From positions 1-8,755 of the forward strand of contig CAAGIR010000001.1 of NCBI GenBank assembly GCA_900769975.1: 8,755 nt of DNA. The letters run 5' to 3'. The DNA is from Spirochaetia bacterium. GTDB lineage: Bacteria; Spirochaetota; Spirochaetia; Treponematales; Treponemataceae. A program made the position numbers and the translations under genes. The notes beneath the pieces were generated by a model. The model did not search any database and was not told where the DNA came from. It saw nothing but the letters and a program-made list of their open reading frames with translations. Position 1 is the first letter of the stretch, and every line of letters starts with the position of its first letter. This document shows, piece after piece, positions 1-5,448 of the stretch.

Positions 1-295
1 CCTTCACCGTATACACCTTGATGCCGTGGTCCATCAGCACGTTCAGAATTGACATTATCATGAACATACTCCTGCCCAGCCTCGAAAGTTCCGAGCAGAT
101 TATGACGTCATTCTTCTTTGCCCTGTGCAGAAGCTTTCCCAGGTCCCTGTTTTCGGGCTTTACCGTCCCGCTGATTGTTTCTTCAATCCACATGTCCACC
201 CTGCGTCCCTGCTGCTTCAGGAACGTTTCAATCTCAAACCGCTGGTTTTCCACAGTCTGCCTATCAGTGCTTACGCGAATGTAACCGTAAATCAT
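1..295 (-). CDS. Serine site-specific recombinase, Mpi-type DNA invertase family (5' part only)
   Basis: The gene runs off the left edge; its first 98 codons read leftward from ATG at 295. Visible: the N-terminal resolvase/invertase catalytic motif YIRVSTDRQ (residues 5-13) with Arg7 and the nucleophile Ser9, then QRFEI at 18-22, EETISGT (38-44) and SELSRLGRS (68-76), which carries the two active-site arginines Arg72 and Arg75. By family knowledge such enzymes cut both DNA strands through a Ser-DNA bond and invert or resolve segments between short dyad sites. The start directly at the catalytic domain excludes an IS607-type TnpA, which has an N-terminal DNA-binding domain. The sequence pattern, including Ser in place of the resolvase Asp before Arg72, fits Bacteroides Mpi-like master invertases best (from memory). 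A GAGGTG ribosome site at 305-300 lies 4 bases before the ATG. GC is higher than in the fab genes, as in the neighbouring Rpn gene. The C-terminal helix-turn-helix is outside the window. Confidence 0.88.
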   Translation of the reverse strand, partial: MIYGYIRVSTDRQTVENQRFEIETFLKQQGRRVDMWIEETISGTVKPENRDLGKLLHRAKKNDVIICSELSRLGRSMFMIMSILNVLMDHGIKVYTVK

Positions 296-414
296 TTTTC
301 ACCTCACAGAAAATTTTTCTAGATTATCGGGAAAAAAAGTCACAAACAATGACATCATAATGCAAATGATTTTCAGGGCGACTTTTTGCCTGGTTCGACT
401 ACGCTCACCAGACA

Positions 415-477
415 AAAAACAGGCTATTCGAGGTTCCGCTCCCGCTTCATTCTTCCGTTTCACTCCAGAACGCCTTC
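415..477 (+). repeat. Eroded direct repeat, copy 1
   Basis: This stretch aligns without gaps to 633-695 at a fixed offset of 218 bases; by eye about 49 of 63 positions are identical. Best-kept blocks are AAAAACAG at the left, TTCCGCT, CTTCAT and CTCCAGAACG near the right end. Composition is much more GC-rich than the flanking DNA. It looks like a decaying dispersed repeat rather than a gene. Confidence 0.65.
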
Positions 478-632
478 GGCGCCCCTACTATCCTTGCCGC
501 AGCAGCCAGCAAACATTCCCACACCAAAATGTCACACCTGATCTCCATTCAACAATGTTATCCTGGACACGTTTCTAGGTTTCCCATACGCCAAAATGCG
601 GTGCAGAAAAAAACAAAGGTCATCTTCACACC

Positions 633-695
633 AAAAACAGTCTGTTCGGGCTTCCGCTGCCACTTCATCCCTCCACTGCGCTCCAGAACGTATTC
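633..695 (+). repeat. Eroded direct repeat, copy 2
   Basis: Second copy of the 415-477 repeat, about 49 of 63 positions identical without gaps. It contains CGGGCTTCCGC (647-657), an 11-mer that recurs exactly at 8562-8572 in the GC-rich repeat behind fabF. This hints that the intergenic repeats at both ends of the window belong to related families, though 11 bases alone is weak evidence. Confidence 0.6.
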
Positions 696-882
696 ATACA
701 ACTTCCATTCCATGCCATATTTTCCACCGTTAAATATCACATCTCTCAAAAAAAAATGTCAAAAAAATATTAAAAAAATGCAGGAATTTTGGTAAAAACC
801 GTAACGTCCATACCATATTAACAGTAGGGAATAAAAATTTTACGGTGGAAGGTTCCCCTAAAAACAATCCTCCGCCAGAAAT

Positions 883-897
883 AAAGGAGACACAGTG
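883..897 (+). promoter_or_regulatory. Ribosome binding site fixing the GTG start of the Rpn-like gene
   Basis: AAAGGAGA at 883-890 is followed by CACA and the GTG at 895. No in-frame ATG nearby has a comparable site, so the GTG start is well supported. Confidence 0.8.
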
Positions 898-1737
898 GAA
901 CACAAAATCGACATCTCGGTAATCAGTACGAACGACGACGACATCCCCTACGAAAAGCTGCCCATCACGAATGACTTTATTTTCGGGAAAGTATTCGGAC
1001 AGAGAGAAAACTGCCAGGAGCTCCTGCGTATCCTGCTCAGGGACGAAACGATTACAATCATGCAGGCGGAATCACAGCAAGAATTCAGGAGCTGCAGTAC
1101 GGCAAAGGACATCAGGCTTGACATACATGTGCGCACTATCAATGATGATTTTGACATAGAAATGCAGAACGAAACGTCACCGGAACTCTTCCTGAGGGCG
1201 AGGTACTATCAGGCGATGATGGACACGCAGGTGCTTGAAAAAGGAAAGGGATATACGTCGCTTCCGCAGAACTGGATAATATTTTTCATCACTAAGGATA
1301 TTTTCGGCAGAGGACTTCCAGTTTATACATTCAGGAACTGCTGTGAAGAAAGGAAGGACCTTTATCTTGATGACAGAACCGTCAAGATATTCTATAATGT
1401 GAGCAGATGGCAGGAAGTGCAAGACAGGCCTACAAGGGAACTTCTTCACTTCATAAGCAGCGAAACCGTAACGAATGACTTTACCAGAAAGCTCCGTAAG
1501 GATGCAGACACTGCCAGAATAAACAGGGACTGGAGGAAAACATACATGGATGCAAAAATGTCAAGAATCCTGTGGATTGAACAGGGAATGGAACAGGGCA
1601 TACAAATGGGAATATTACAGGAGAAAAAGAACAGCGTAAGGAAAATGCTCAAAAGCGGCTGTAAAGAAACGTTCATTGCGGAATGTCTGGAACTGCCTGT
1701 CGAGACTGTCCGGCAATGGGCAGCAGAAGAAGACTAG
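895..1737 (+). CDS. Rpn-like PD-(D/E)XK nuclease / putative transposase
   Basis: A 280-residue protein of the PDDEXK 'transposase' type (Rpn, recombination-promoting nuclease), usually annotated as a putative transposase. The N-terminus has the family's opening pattern, KLPITNDFIFGKVFG (21-35), where the protein expects another copy of the fold to begin. The catalytic core shows RLDIHVR with Asp76, then FDIEMQ with Glu89 and Gln91, matching the D...ExQ arrangement of this nuclease family. The C-terminus ends in the common repeat-like EQGMEQGIQMGILQEKK stretch (229-245) and a small helical tail (246-276) resembling a recruitment or helix-turn-helix segment. The start is GTG at 895, chosen because AAAGGAGA (883-890) lies at ideal distance. 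In E. coli, Rpn proteins are DNA endonucleases that raise RecA-independent recombination; whether this one moves DNA is unknown. It is full length, with no stop or frameshift. Its GC and codon use resemble the recombinase rather than the fab genes. Confidence 0.9.
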   Translation: MEHKIDISVISTNDDDIPYEKLPITNDFIFGKVFGQRENCQELLRILLRDETITIMQAESQQEFRSCSTAKDIRLDIHVRTINDDFDIEMQNETSPELFLRARYYQAMMDTQVLEKGKGYTSLPQNWIIFFITKDIFGRGLPVYTFRNCCEERKDLYLDDRTVKIFYNVSRWQEVQDRPTRELLHFISSETVTNDFTRKLRKDADTARINRDWRKTYMDAKMSRILWIEQGMEQGIQMGILQEKKNSVRKMLKSGCKETFIAECLELPVETVRQWAAEED

Positions 1738-1766
1738 TCTGTAAATGTACTGTTGATTAAGGTATA

Positions 1767-1802
1767 AAAAAAGGCTACCCAAGTTATCGGGTAGCCTTTT
1801 TT
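1767..1802. terminator. Bidirectional intrinsic terminator
   Basis: AAAAAAGGCTACCC (1767-1780) pairs perfectly with GGGTAGCCTTTTTT (1789-1802) around an 8-base loop. The T-run follows the GC stem on the plus strand and the A-run gives a matching U-run on the minus strand. It therefore can end transcription both of the Rpn-like gene (stop at 1735-1737) and of the porin gene arriving from the right (stop at 1822). Confidence 0.93.
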
Positions 1803-1821
1803 ATGCTTTTCTTATGTTAGA

Positions 1822-2841
1822 TTAGAAAGAAACAGTAAAACTAACTGGAACGTTTAAAGTAAAATCACTTCCAGAAATGTTCATATCAACTGCTACTTCA
1901 TATCCCATCATTCCAACATTTCCTGTTACACCAGGTTTGATTTCAATTGCAAATGTATCAGCGAGTAAGTTAGCATCTTTTACATAGATGTAAGGAGTAA
2001 ATCCGTCAAGAGCAAAAGTTGCTTTGAAAGTTGCTCCTACAGAAGCTTTATCAACAACTGGTTGACCAATTCTCCAACCAGACAATCCAGAAGGAACATT
2101 CTTTGCTGCATAACCACCAGCAACGAAAACAGAAAGACCTACGATGTCAATATTTGTACTTGCAAATGCTTCACCACGAACTGCAAAACCATTGTCTGTA
2201 TTGATTCCAGCCAAAGCATTTACGAACATTTTTACAGTTCCAAATGTATTGTCATAACCTGCACCGAACCACATGTTTTTGTTATCAACAAGGCGGAACA
2301 TTGCCTGAATACGTCCAAAATCAGCACCATATCCTGCTTTGAAATACAAATCTTTTAAGACTGCATCTCCATTTTTTGGAGCTGTAAACCAGTAGTTTCC
2401 CCATCCTGGAGCAAAGAAAACTGTTGCAAATACACCGTTTACATTAATATCAGCAGCAAAACCTTGTGTATCTATACCAGTTTCTGTTTGACACCAATCA
2501 ATAGATTCTTGGTTAAGATTATTGCTATACTGACCAACGGTTACTTTTAAAGCATCAACAGGTTTGAACCAAATCGAATAGTTATCTGCTTTTATAGCTT
2601 TATCTGCATTTTGAGTATTATAGAAACTTACAGAAGCACCAGCATTATCACCACTTACAGAAAGAGCAATATCAGGATTCCATCCTTCACTATTGTGTTT
2701 AACTTGTAAAGCTGAAAAGTTTCCATCTTTATCCAAGTTTAATATAGATCCATCAACTTTTACTTTAGCTGAAACATCAGCAGCAAATACGCTAGCAGCC
2801 AAAACAGCAGCTGCGCTTAAAATTCCAACGATTTTTTTCAT
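1822..2841 (-). CDS. Porin-like outer-membrane beta-barrel protein
   Basis: A 339-residue secreted protein, probably an outer-membrane channel. Residues 1-25 form a signal peptide: KK, a hydrophobic stretch (4-18), and an Ala-X-Ala-like cleavage site near residue 20 (SVFA/AD) or 25. The mature part is rich in Gly, Ala, Asn and aromatic residues with alternating hydrophobic/polar strands, such as WFGAGYDNTFGTVKMFVNAL (191-210), and ends in VSFTVSF with a terminal Phe, the usual beta-barrel assembly signal. It resembles treponeme porin-like surface proteins; the transported substrate cannot be read from the sequence. There is a single Cys (117). The start at 2841 is preferred because AAGAAGGA (2858-2851) precedes it and the signal peptide begins there; the frame stays open upstream to 2931, but that extension is Arg/Asn-rich and would mask the signal peptide. 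The gene is monocistronic, sharing the terminator at 1767-1802. Its upstream region is extremely rich in hairpins. Confidence 0.82.
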   Translation of the reverse strand: MKKIVGILSAAAVLAASVFAADVSAKVKVDGSILNLDKDGNFSALQVKHNSEGWNPDIALSVSGDNAGASVSFYNTQNADKAIKADNYSIWFKPVDALKVTVGQYSNNLNQESIDWCQTETGIDTQGFAADINVNGVFATVFFAPGWGNYWFTAPKNGDAVLKDLYFKAGYGADFGRIQAMFRLVDNKNMWFGAGYDNTFGTVKMFVNALAGINTDNGFAVRGEAFASTNIDIVGLSVFVAGGYAAKNVPSGLSGWRIGQPVVDKASVGATFKATFALDGFTPYIYVKDANLLADTFAIEIKPGVTGNVGMMGYEVAVDMNISGSDFTLNVPVSFTVSF

Positions 2842-2850
2842 TCGAAAAAA

Positions 2851-2858
2851 TCCTTCTT
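2851..2858 (-). promoter_or_regulatory. Ribosome binding site of the porin-like gene
   Basis: On the minus strand AAGAAGGA lies 9 bases before the ATG at 2841. It decides the start against longer in-frame alternatives. Confidence 0.75.
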
Positions 2859-2875
2859 TAAAATTGCACACCGCA

Positions 2876-2955
2876 GAAAGTTTCAACTTTCGAGGATTGC
2901 AATTGCGTTCGCGACTTCGCGAACAGTCCAATAACAGAGTTTCTGGCGAAACTCT
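2876..2955 (-). promoter_or_regulatory. Tandem perfect hairpins in the leader of the porin-like gene
   Basis: Three perfect stem-loops stand back to back just upstream of the porin ribosome site: GAAAGTT/AACTTTC (2876-2882 with 2885-2891), GTTCGCGA/TCGCGAAC (2907-2914 with 2917-2924, two-base loop) and AGAGTTTC/GAAACTCT (2936-2943 with 2948-2955, loop TGGC). Between the first two sits the palindrome GCAATTGC (2899-2906). The stems differ in sequence, so this is not simple duplication. If transcribed, the leader RNA would be a string of hairpins. That could affect mRNA stability or translation, or mark an insertion of hairpin repeats; the role is inferred only from structure. Confidence 0.6.
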
Positions 2956-2959
2956 AAGT

Positions 2960-2994
2960 TAGATCAAATGGCGCCATTTCAGCCATTTGATCTA
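2960..2994. repeat. Dyad A upstream of the porin gene, left end of an inverted-repeat-bounded segment
   Basis: TAGATCAAATGG (2960-2971) pairs perfectly with CCATTTGATCTA (2983-2994). Inside it, AAATGGCGCCATTT (2966-2979) is itself a perfect palindrome, so the site can form two alternative hairpins. Its first part, ATCAAATGGCGCCATTT (2963-2979), matches the reverse complement of 3274-3290 at 15 of 17 bases. Confidence 0.8.
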
Positions 2995-3056
2995 TACGTT
3001 CTTTTTTTTTTGCAAAAATTGCCTGTGAAATCGGTGGAAATCGGGAATAATTTTTT

Positions 3057-3086
3057 GTTATATTTTCACTGTTTTTGAATAATGAA
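3057..3086 (-). promoter_or_regulatory. Candidate promoter of the porin-like gene
   Basis: On the minus strand TTCATT (3086-3081) and TATAAC (3062-3057) are separated by 18 bases. The -10 matches 5 of 6 consensus bases but the -35 only 3 of 6. If used, the transcript would have a leader of roughly 200 bases containing dyad A and all the hairpins, and the promoter would lie inside the inverted-repeat-bounded segment. Confidence 0.25.
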
Positions 3087-3161
3087 TTGTTCTTTTAAAC
3101 TGTAGAGAAGGCTGCTTTGGTAGGATTTTTCTAAATTAATTTTTTGCTTGAAAGGGGATTT

Positions 3162-3200
3162 ATGAAATTAAAGGCTTTTTCTAGGAGTTTTTGGGTGTAA
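3162..3200 (+). CDS. Possible 12-residue leader-type peptide
   Basis: ATG at 3162 is preceded at 4 bases by AAAGGGG (3151-3157), and the frame encodes MKLKAFSRSFWV before TAA. The peptide is short and basic/aromatic. There is no downstream plus-strand gene for it to control (the next genes are on the minus strand), so it may be coincidental in A/T/G-rich DNA. Confidence 0.12.
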   Translation: MKLKAFSRSFWV

Positions 3201-3250
3201 GTAAAACTTTAATTCTTTGAAAGACTGTCGCTTTTGTTGCAATTTTTTTT

Positions 3251-3296
3251 GGAAAAATCAAATGGATTAAATTAAATAGTGCCATTTGATTTTTCC
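3251..3296. repeat. Dyad B, right end of the inverted-repeat-bounded segment
   Basis: GGAAAAATCAAATGG (3251-3265) and CCATTTGATTTTTCC (3282-3296) form a perfect 15-bp inverted repeat around 16 AT-rich bases. The core ATCAAATGG...CCATTTGAT is shared with dyad A about 290 bp away. It lies downstream of the antiporter stop (3417), but no U-run follows the stem on the minus strand, so a simple intrinsic terminator is unlikely. Confidence 0.85.
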
Positions 3297-3320
3297 TGGA
3301 AGTTGTCAAAAATTTTTTGT

Positions 3321-3397
3321 ATTGCATCAGCATGAACTTGTTTTGTTGTTTTTTTTACTTAAGGTGCAAAGAACTAGCAAATTCAGCATGATGCAAT
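3321..3397 (-). repeat. Imperfect inverted repeat behind the antiporter gene
   Basis: ATTGCATCA (3321-3329) and TGATGCAAT (3389-3397) are perfect inverted 9-mers about 60 bases apart, just past the antiporter stop codon. The 9-mer TCAGCATGA also occurs twice in direct orientation (3327-3335, 3383-3391). A transcript end could form here, but no U-tract follows, so a terminator call would be weak. Confidence 0.4.
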
Positions 3398-3416
3398 TTT
3401 TAGACTGCTCCTTTTA

Positions 3417-4982
3417 TTATTTTTTTTGGATTTTTACAGATCTTTTTTTCATGAAAATCAAGAAACCAAAAAGGAGGACAAGTCCTGTAATCCACGAAAT
3501 GACTGCACTTGGAACCGCACCGAGATTCTGTGTAAATCCTGCAACAATATATGTCAGAAATGAAATTGAAGCTACAGAAATTGCATATGGAAGCTGTGTT
3601 GAAACATGATTTACGTGATTACATTGCGCACCAGCACTTGCCATAATTGTCGTATCAGAAATAGGAGAACAATGATCGCCACATACTGCACCAGCCATAC
3701 ATGCCGAAATACAAATAACGCGGATTGTTCCTTCTGGGAAAGCGGCAATACAGATTGGAATTAAGATTCCGAAAGTTCCCCATGAAGTACCTGTTGCAAA
3801 TGCAAGGAAACATGCAATTACAAAAATTATGGCAGGAAGGAACATTTTCAATCCAGCAGCAGAACCTGCAACAATACTGGCAACATAATCTTTTGCACCA
3901 AGGCTGTCAGTCATAGATTTTAATGTCCACGCTAAAGTTAAGATAAGAATTGCAGGAACCATAGCTTTAAATCCTTCTGGAACGCAAGACAAACAATCAC
4001 TGAATTTTAAAACTTTACGTATAGAATAAAAGATTATTGTAATAACCAAAGCACCAAAAGAACCTAAAACAAGTCCAACAGAAGCATCAGAATTAGAAAA
4101 TGCTGTGATTAGATTAAGATAACTTTCATTTGCAATCATTTGTCCATCAGATTCAACAAATTTTGTAAAAAATCCGCCTGAATAAATCATACCGATGACA
4201 CAAAGAACAATTAAAACGATGATAGGTAAAATTAAATCAATTACTTTTCCTTTAGAATTGCTCTGATTTTCTTTTTCACTGTTTTTTTCTTCCATTATGG
4301 AAACGGCTTGTTCGTATTTTGACATAGAACCAAATTCAAAGCGCATAAAAACCATTGCAAACATCATGATGATTGTAAAAATTGCATAAAAATTGAACGG
4401 AATAGCTTTACAGAAAAGCTGAATACCGTTTTCGCTACCAGAAACAAATGCAGCAACAGCGGCAGCCCATGAAGAAATAGGTGCAATAATGCAAACAGGT
4501 GCGGCAGTTGAATCAATTAAATATGCAAGTTTTTCTTTTGAAACTCCGTATTTTTCTGTAACAGGTTTCATAACAGAACCAACAGTAAGGCAGTTGAAAT
4601 AATCATCAATAAAAATAAGGATTCCCAAAATGATTGTACAAACCTGTGCACCGATTTTTGACTTAATGTGTTTTTTAGCCCAATCAGCAAAAGCAGCAGA
4701 ACCGCCAGCTTTATTCATAAGTGCAACAAGCACTCCCAATACAACAAGGAAAACAAGAATACCAGCATTATAAGAATCAGAAAGAGATCCGACAAGACAA
4801 TCGCTGAAAACGTGGTCCATAAATCCAGCAAAACCAGAAGCCTGATCAATAGCGTAGAAAACTCCGCCAATCACAATTCCTACAAATAACGACGAATAAA
4901 CTTCTTTTGTGCACAAAGCAAGAACAATAGCTACAATTGCTGGTACAAGTGCCCAAAAGGTTCCAGATAAAACAAAATCCAT
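3417..4982 (-). CDS. Na+/H+ antiporter, NhaC family
   Basis: A 521-residue inner-membrane protein with about a dozen hydrophobic segments. By family knowledge (Na_H_antiporter, PF03553) it exchanges Na+ for H+ or couples organic-acid exchange to such gradients; relatives include NhaC and the malate/lactate antiporter MleN, so the exact substrate is open. Seen: FIDDYFN (124-130) in the first half, with the paired acidic residues of the family; DSTAAPVCIIAPISSW (157-172); a polar, charged cytoplasmic loop (220-246, Glu/Lys/Ser/Asn-rich); FATGTSWGTFG (395-405); and GDHCSPISDTT (435-445). The two halves look like diverged repeats, as in the family. The C-terminus is basic (MKKRSVKIQKK). GGAAGGA (4993-4987) precedes the ATG at 4982 by 4 bases. 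The gene stands alone, divergent from the fab operon, with a promoter candidate at 5124-5132. Full length, no disruption seen. Confidence 0.88.
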   Translation of the reverse strand: MDFVLSGTFWALVPAIVAIVLALCTKEVYSSLFVGIVIGGVFYAIDQASGFAGFMDHVFSDCLVGSLSDSYNAGILVFLVVLGVLVALMNKAGGSAAFADWAKKHIKSKIGAQVCTIILGILIFIDDYFNCLTVGSVMKPVTEKYGVSKEKLAYLIDSTAAPVCIIAPISSWAAAVAAFVSGSENGIQLFCKAIPFNFYAIFTIIMMFAMVFMRFEFGSMSKYEQAVSIMEEKNSEKENQSNSKGKVIDLILPIIVLIVLCVIGMIYSGGFFTKFVESDGQMIANESYLNLITAFSNSDASVGLVLGSFGALVITIIFYSIRKVLKFSDCLSCVPEGFKAMVPAILILTLAWTLKSMTDSLGAKDYVASIVAGSAAGLKMFLPAIIFVIACFLAFATGTSWGTFGILIPICIAAFPEGTIRVICISACMAGAVCGDHCSPISDTTIMASAGAQCNHVNHVSTQLPYAISVASISFLTYIVAGFTQNLGAVPSAVISWITGLVLLFGFLIFMKKRSVKIQKK

Positions 4983-5123
4983 TTAATCCTTCCATAAAAA
5001 GTATTAAAAAGTACAGAAGATTTGCAACGCAAAATTGTAAATAAACCTTTATGATTGTATTTTACCAAAAAGTTTAATTACATCTCCTTTTTCAGGTCAA
5101 TTTAATAGAAATCAACGTCAATT

Positions 5124-5132
5124 ATTATATCA
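5124..5132 (-). promoter_or_regulatory. Extended -10 promoter candidate for the antiporter gene
   Basis: On the minus strand TGATATAAT (5132-5124) is a perfect TGnTATAAT extended -10. The -35 region (TTTTAA 17 bases upstream) is poor, as is usual with extended -10 elements. Transcription would start near 5117, leaving a leader of about 135 bases before the ATG at 4982. Confidence 0.45.
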
Positions 5133-5316
5133 TCTTTTATATTCAATTAAAAGGTTTTTTTACAGGCTTTTTTTTACAGGATACCAGTCTTTTTTATCAC
5201 GGCTTTTTTTCAGACTGATTTGTGATTTGATTCTTTTTGTAAGCACAGTCAATATTTATAAGTGAAAAAAATTTTACTTTTATGAAAAAAAATGTGCTAT
5301 ATTTTTGCTATATTTA

Positions 5317-5345
5317 TTGACAAAAACAACGATACACTTTATTCT
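5317..5345 (+). promoter_or_regulatory. Likely sigma-70 promoter of the fabD-fabG-fabF operon
   Basis: A perfect -35 TTGACA (5317-5322), a 17-base spacer, and TATTCT (5340-5345, 4 of 6 consensus bases including the key first two and last). Transcription would begin near 5352, giving a leader of about 97 bases. A second TTGACA occurs at 5360-5365, but no -10 lies at proper distance. Confidence 0.6.
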
Positions 5346-5391
5346 ATTATCAATTAAGATTGACAAAATATACAAAAAATGTCATTTTGAT

Positions 5392-5410
5392 ATTATAAGC
5401 AATTTATAAT
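5392..5410. promoter_or_regulatory. 19-bp dyad upstream of fabD, possible operator
   Basis: ATTATAA (5392-5398) and TTATAAT (5404-5410) are perfect inverted 7-mers around GCAAT, lying between the fab promoter and the fabD ribosome site. Position and symmetry suit a repressor site, for example of a fatty-acid regulator. The sequence does not match the FapR or FabT boxes I know, and AT-only arms arise easily by chance in this composition. Confidence 0.3.
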
Positions 5411-5448
5411 GAACTGTACAGGTTCCAAAAATATAAAAGAGGTTTTAA

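Larger units (their letters stand above)
296..894. other. Non-coding divergent spacer between recombinase and Rpn-like gene
   Basis: About 600 bp between two divergent accessory genes. No open frame here has a convincing ribosome site or protein-like composition. It holds the recombinase ribosome site, a small hairpin (CTGGT at 390-394 with ACCAG at 407-411, nested in GCCTG 388-392 / CAGGC 420-424), two copies of an eroded 63-bp direct repeat (415-477, 633-695), and an AT-rich stretch from about 735 leading to the Rpn-like gene. A 7-bp inverted pair, ACCGTAA at 798-804 and TTACGGT at 840-846, flanks the likely promoter area of the Rpn-like gene. No clear -35/-10 pair can be assigned. Confidence 0.6.
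2963..3290. mobile_element. Possible small non-autonomous element or invertible segment (inverted-repeat bounded)
   Basis: The 328-bp stretch begins with ATCAAATGGCGCCATTT and ends with AAATAGTGCCATTTGAT; the second is the reverse complement of the first at 15 of 17 positions. The interior is AT-rich with long T-runs and no gene except a possible 12-codon reading frame. There is no transposase and no obvious target-site duplication. It could be a MITE-like remnant, an invertible segment, or simply two related regulatory dyads. The lack of a duplication and the mere 17-base match keep confidence low. Confidence 0.3.
4983..5448. other. Divergent intergenic region between the antiporter gene and the fab operon
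   Basis: 466 bp of very AT-rich DNA with no gene visible. It contains an extended -10 for the leftward antiporter gene, four T-tracts of 6-8 T (5155-5161, 5168-5175, 5190-5195, 5204-5210) between short GC bits such as ACAGGC and ACGGC, an inverted pair CAGTCT/AGACTG (5185-5190, 5212-5217) enclosing the last two of these tracts, and the fab promoter and dyad described separately. T-tracts upstream of a promoter can bend DNA, but their spacing (roughly 13, 21 and 15 bases) is not regular with the helix. Confidence 0.6.

Noticed and set aside
1..295. IS607-type TnpA or large serine integrase
   Set aside because: The catalytic domain starts at residue 2, leaving no room for the N-terminal DNA-binding domain of TnpA, and the motif details fit invertases; the C-terminus that would exclude a large integrase is outside the window.
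360..795. Overlapping plus-strand frames in the recombinase/Rpn spacer
   Set aside because: Their composition is Ser/Pro/Arg/Cys-rich and low-complexity, they lack ribosome sites, and the eroded direct repeats run through them.
2842..2931. N-terminal extension of the porin gene to an ATG at 2931
   Set aside because: It adds 30 residues rich in Arg, Asn and Cys before a clean signal peptide, has no ribosome site, and its bases are occupied by hairpins.
3251..3296. Dyad B as intrinsic terminator of the antiporter gene
   Set aside because: On the minus strand the stem is followed by A-rich, not U-rich, sequence, and the loop of 16 bases is large.
3286..3609. Plus-strand frame of 107 codons overlapping the end of the antiporter gene
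   Set aside because: It is mostly antisense to a well-supported gene and shows no ribosome site or recognisable domain.
5155..5210. Four T-tracts resembling tandem terminators or a short tandem repeat
   Set aside because: The units between the tracts differ in length and sequence and no GC stem stands before each T-run; kept only as a note on the intergenic region.
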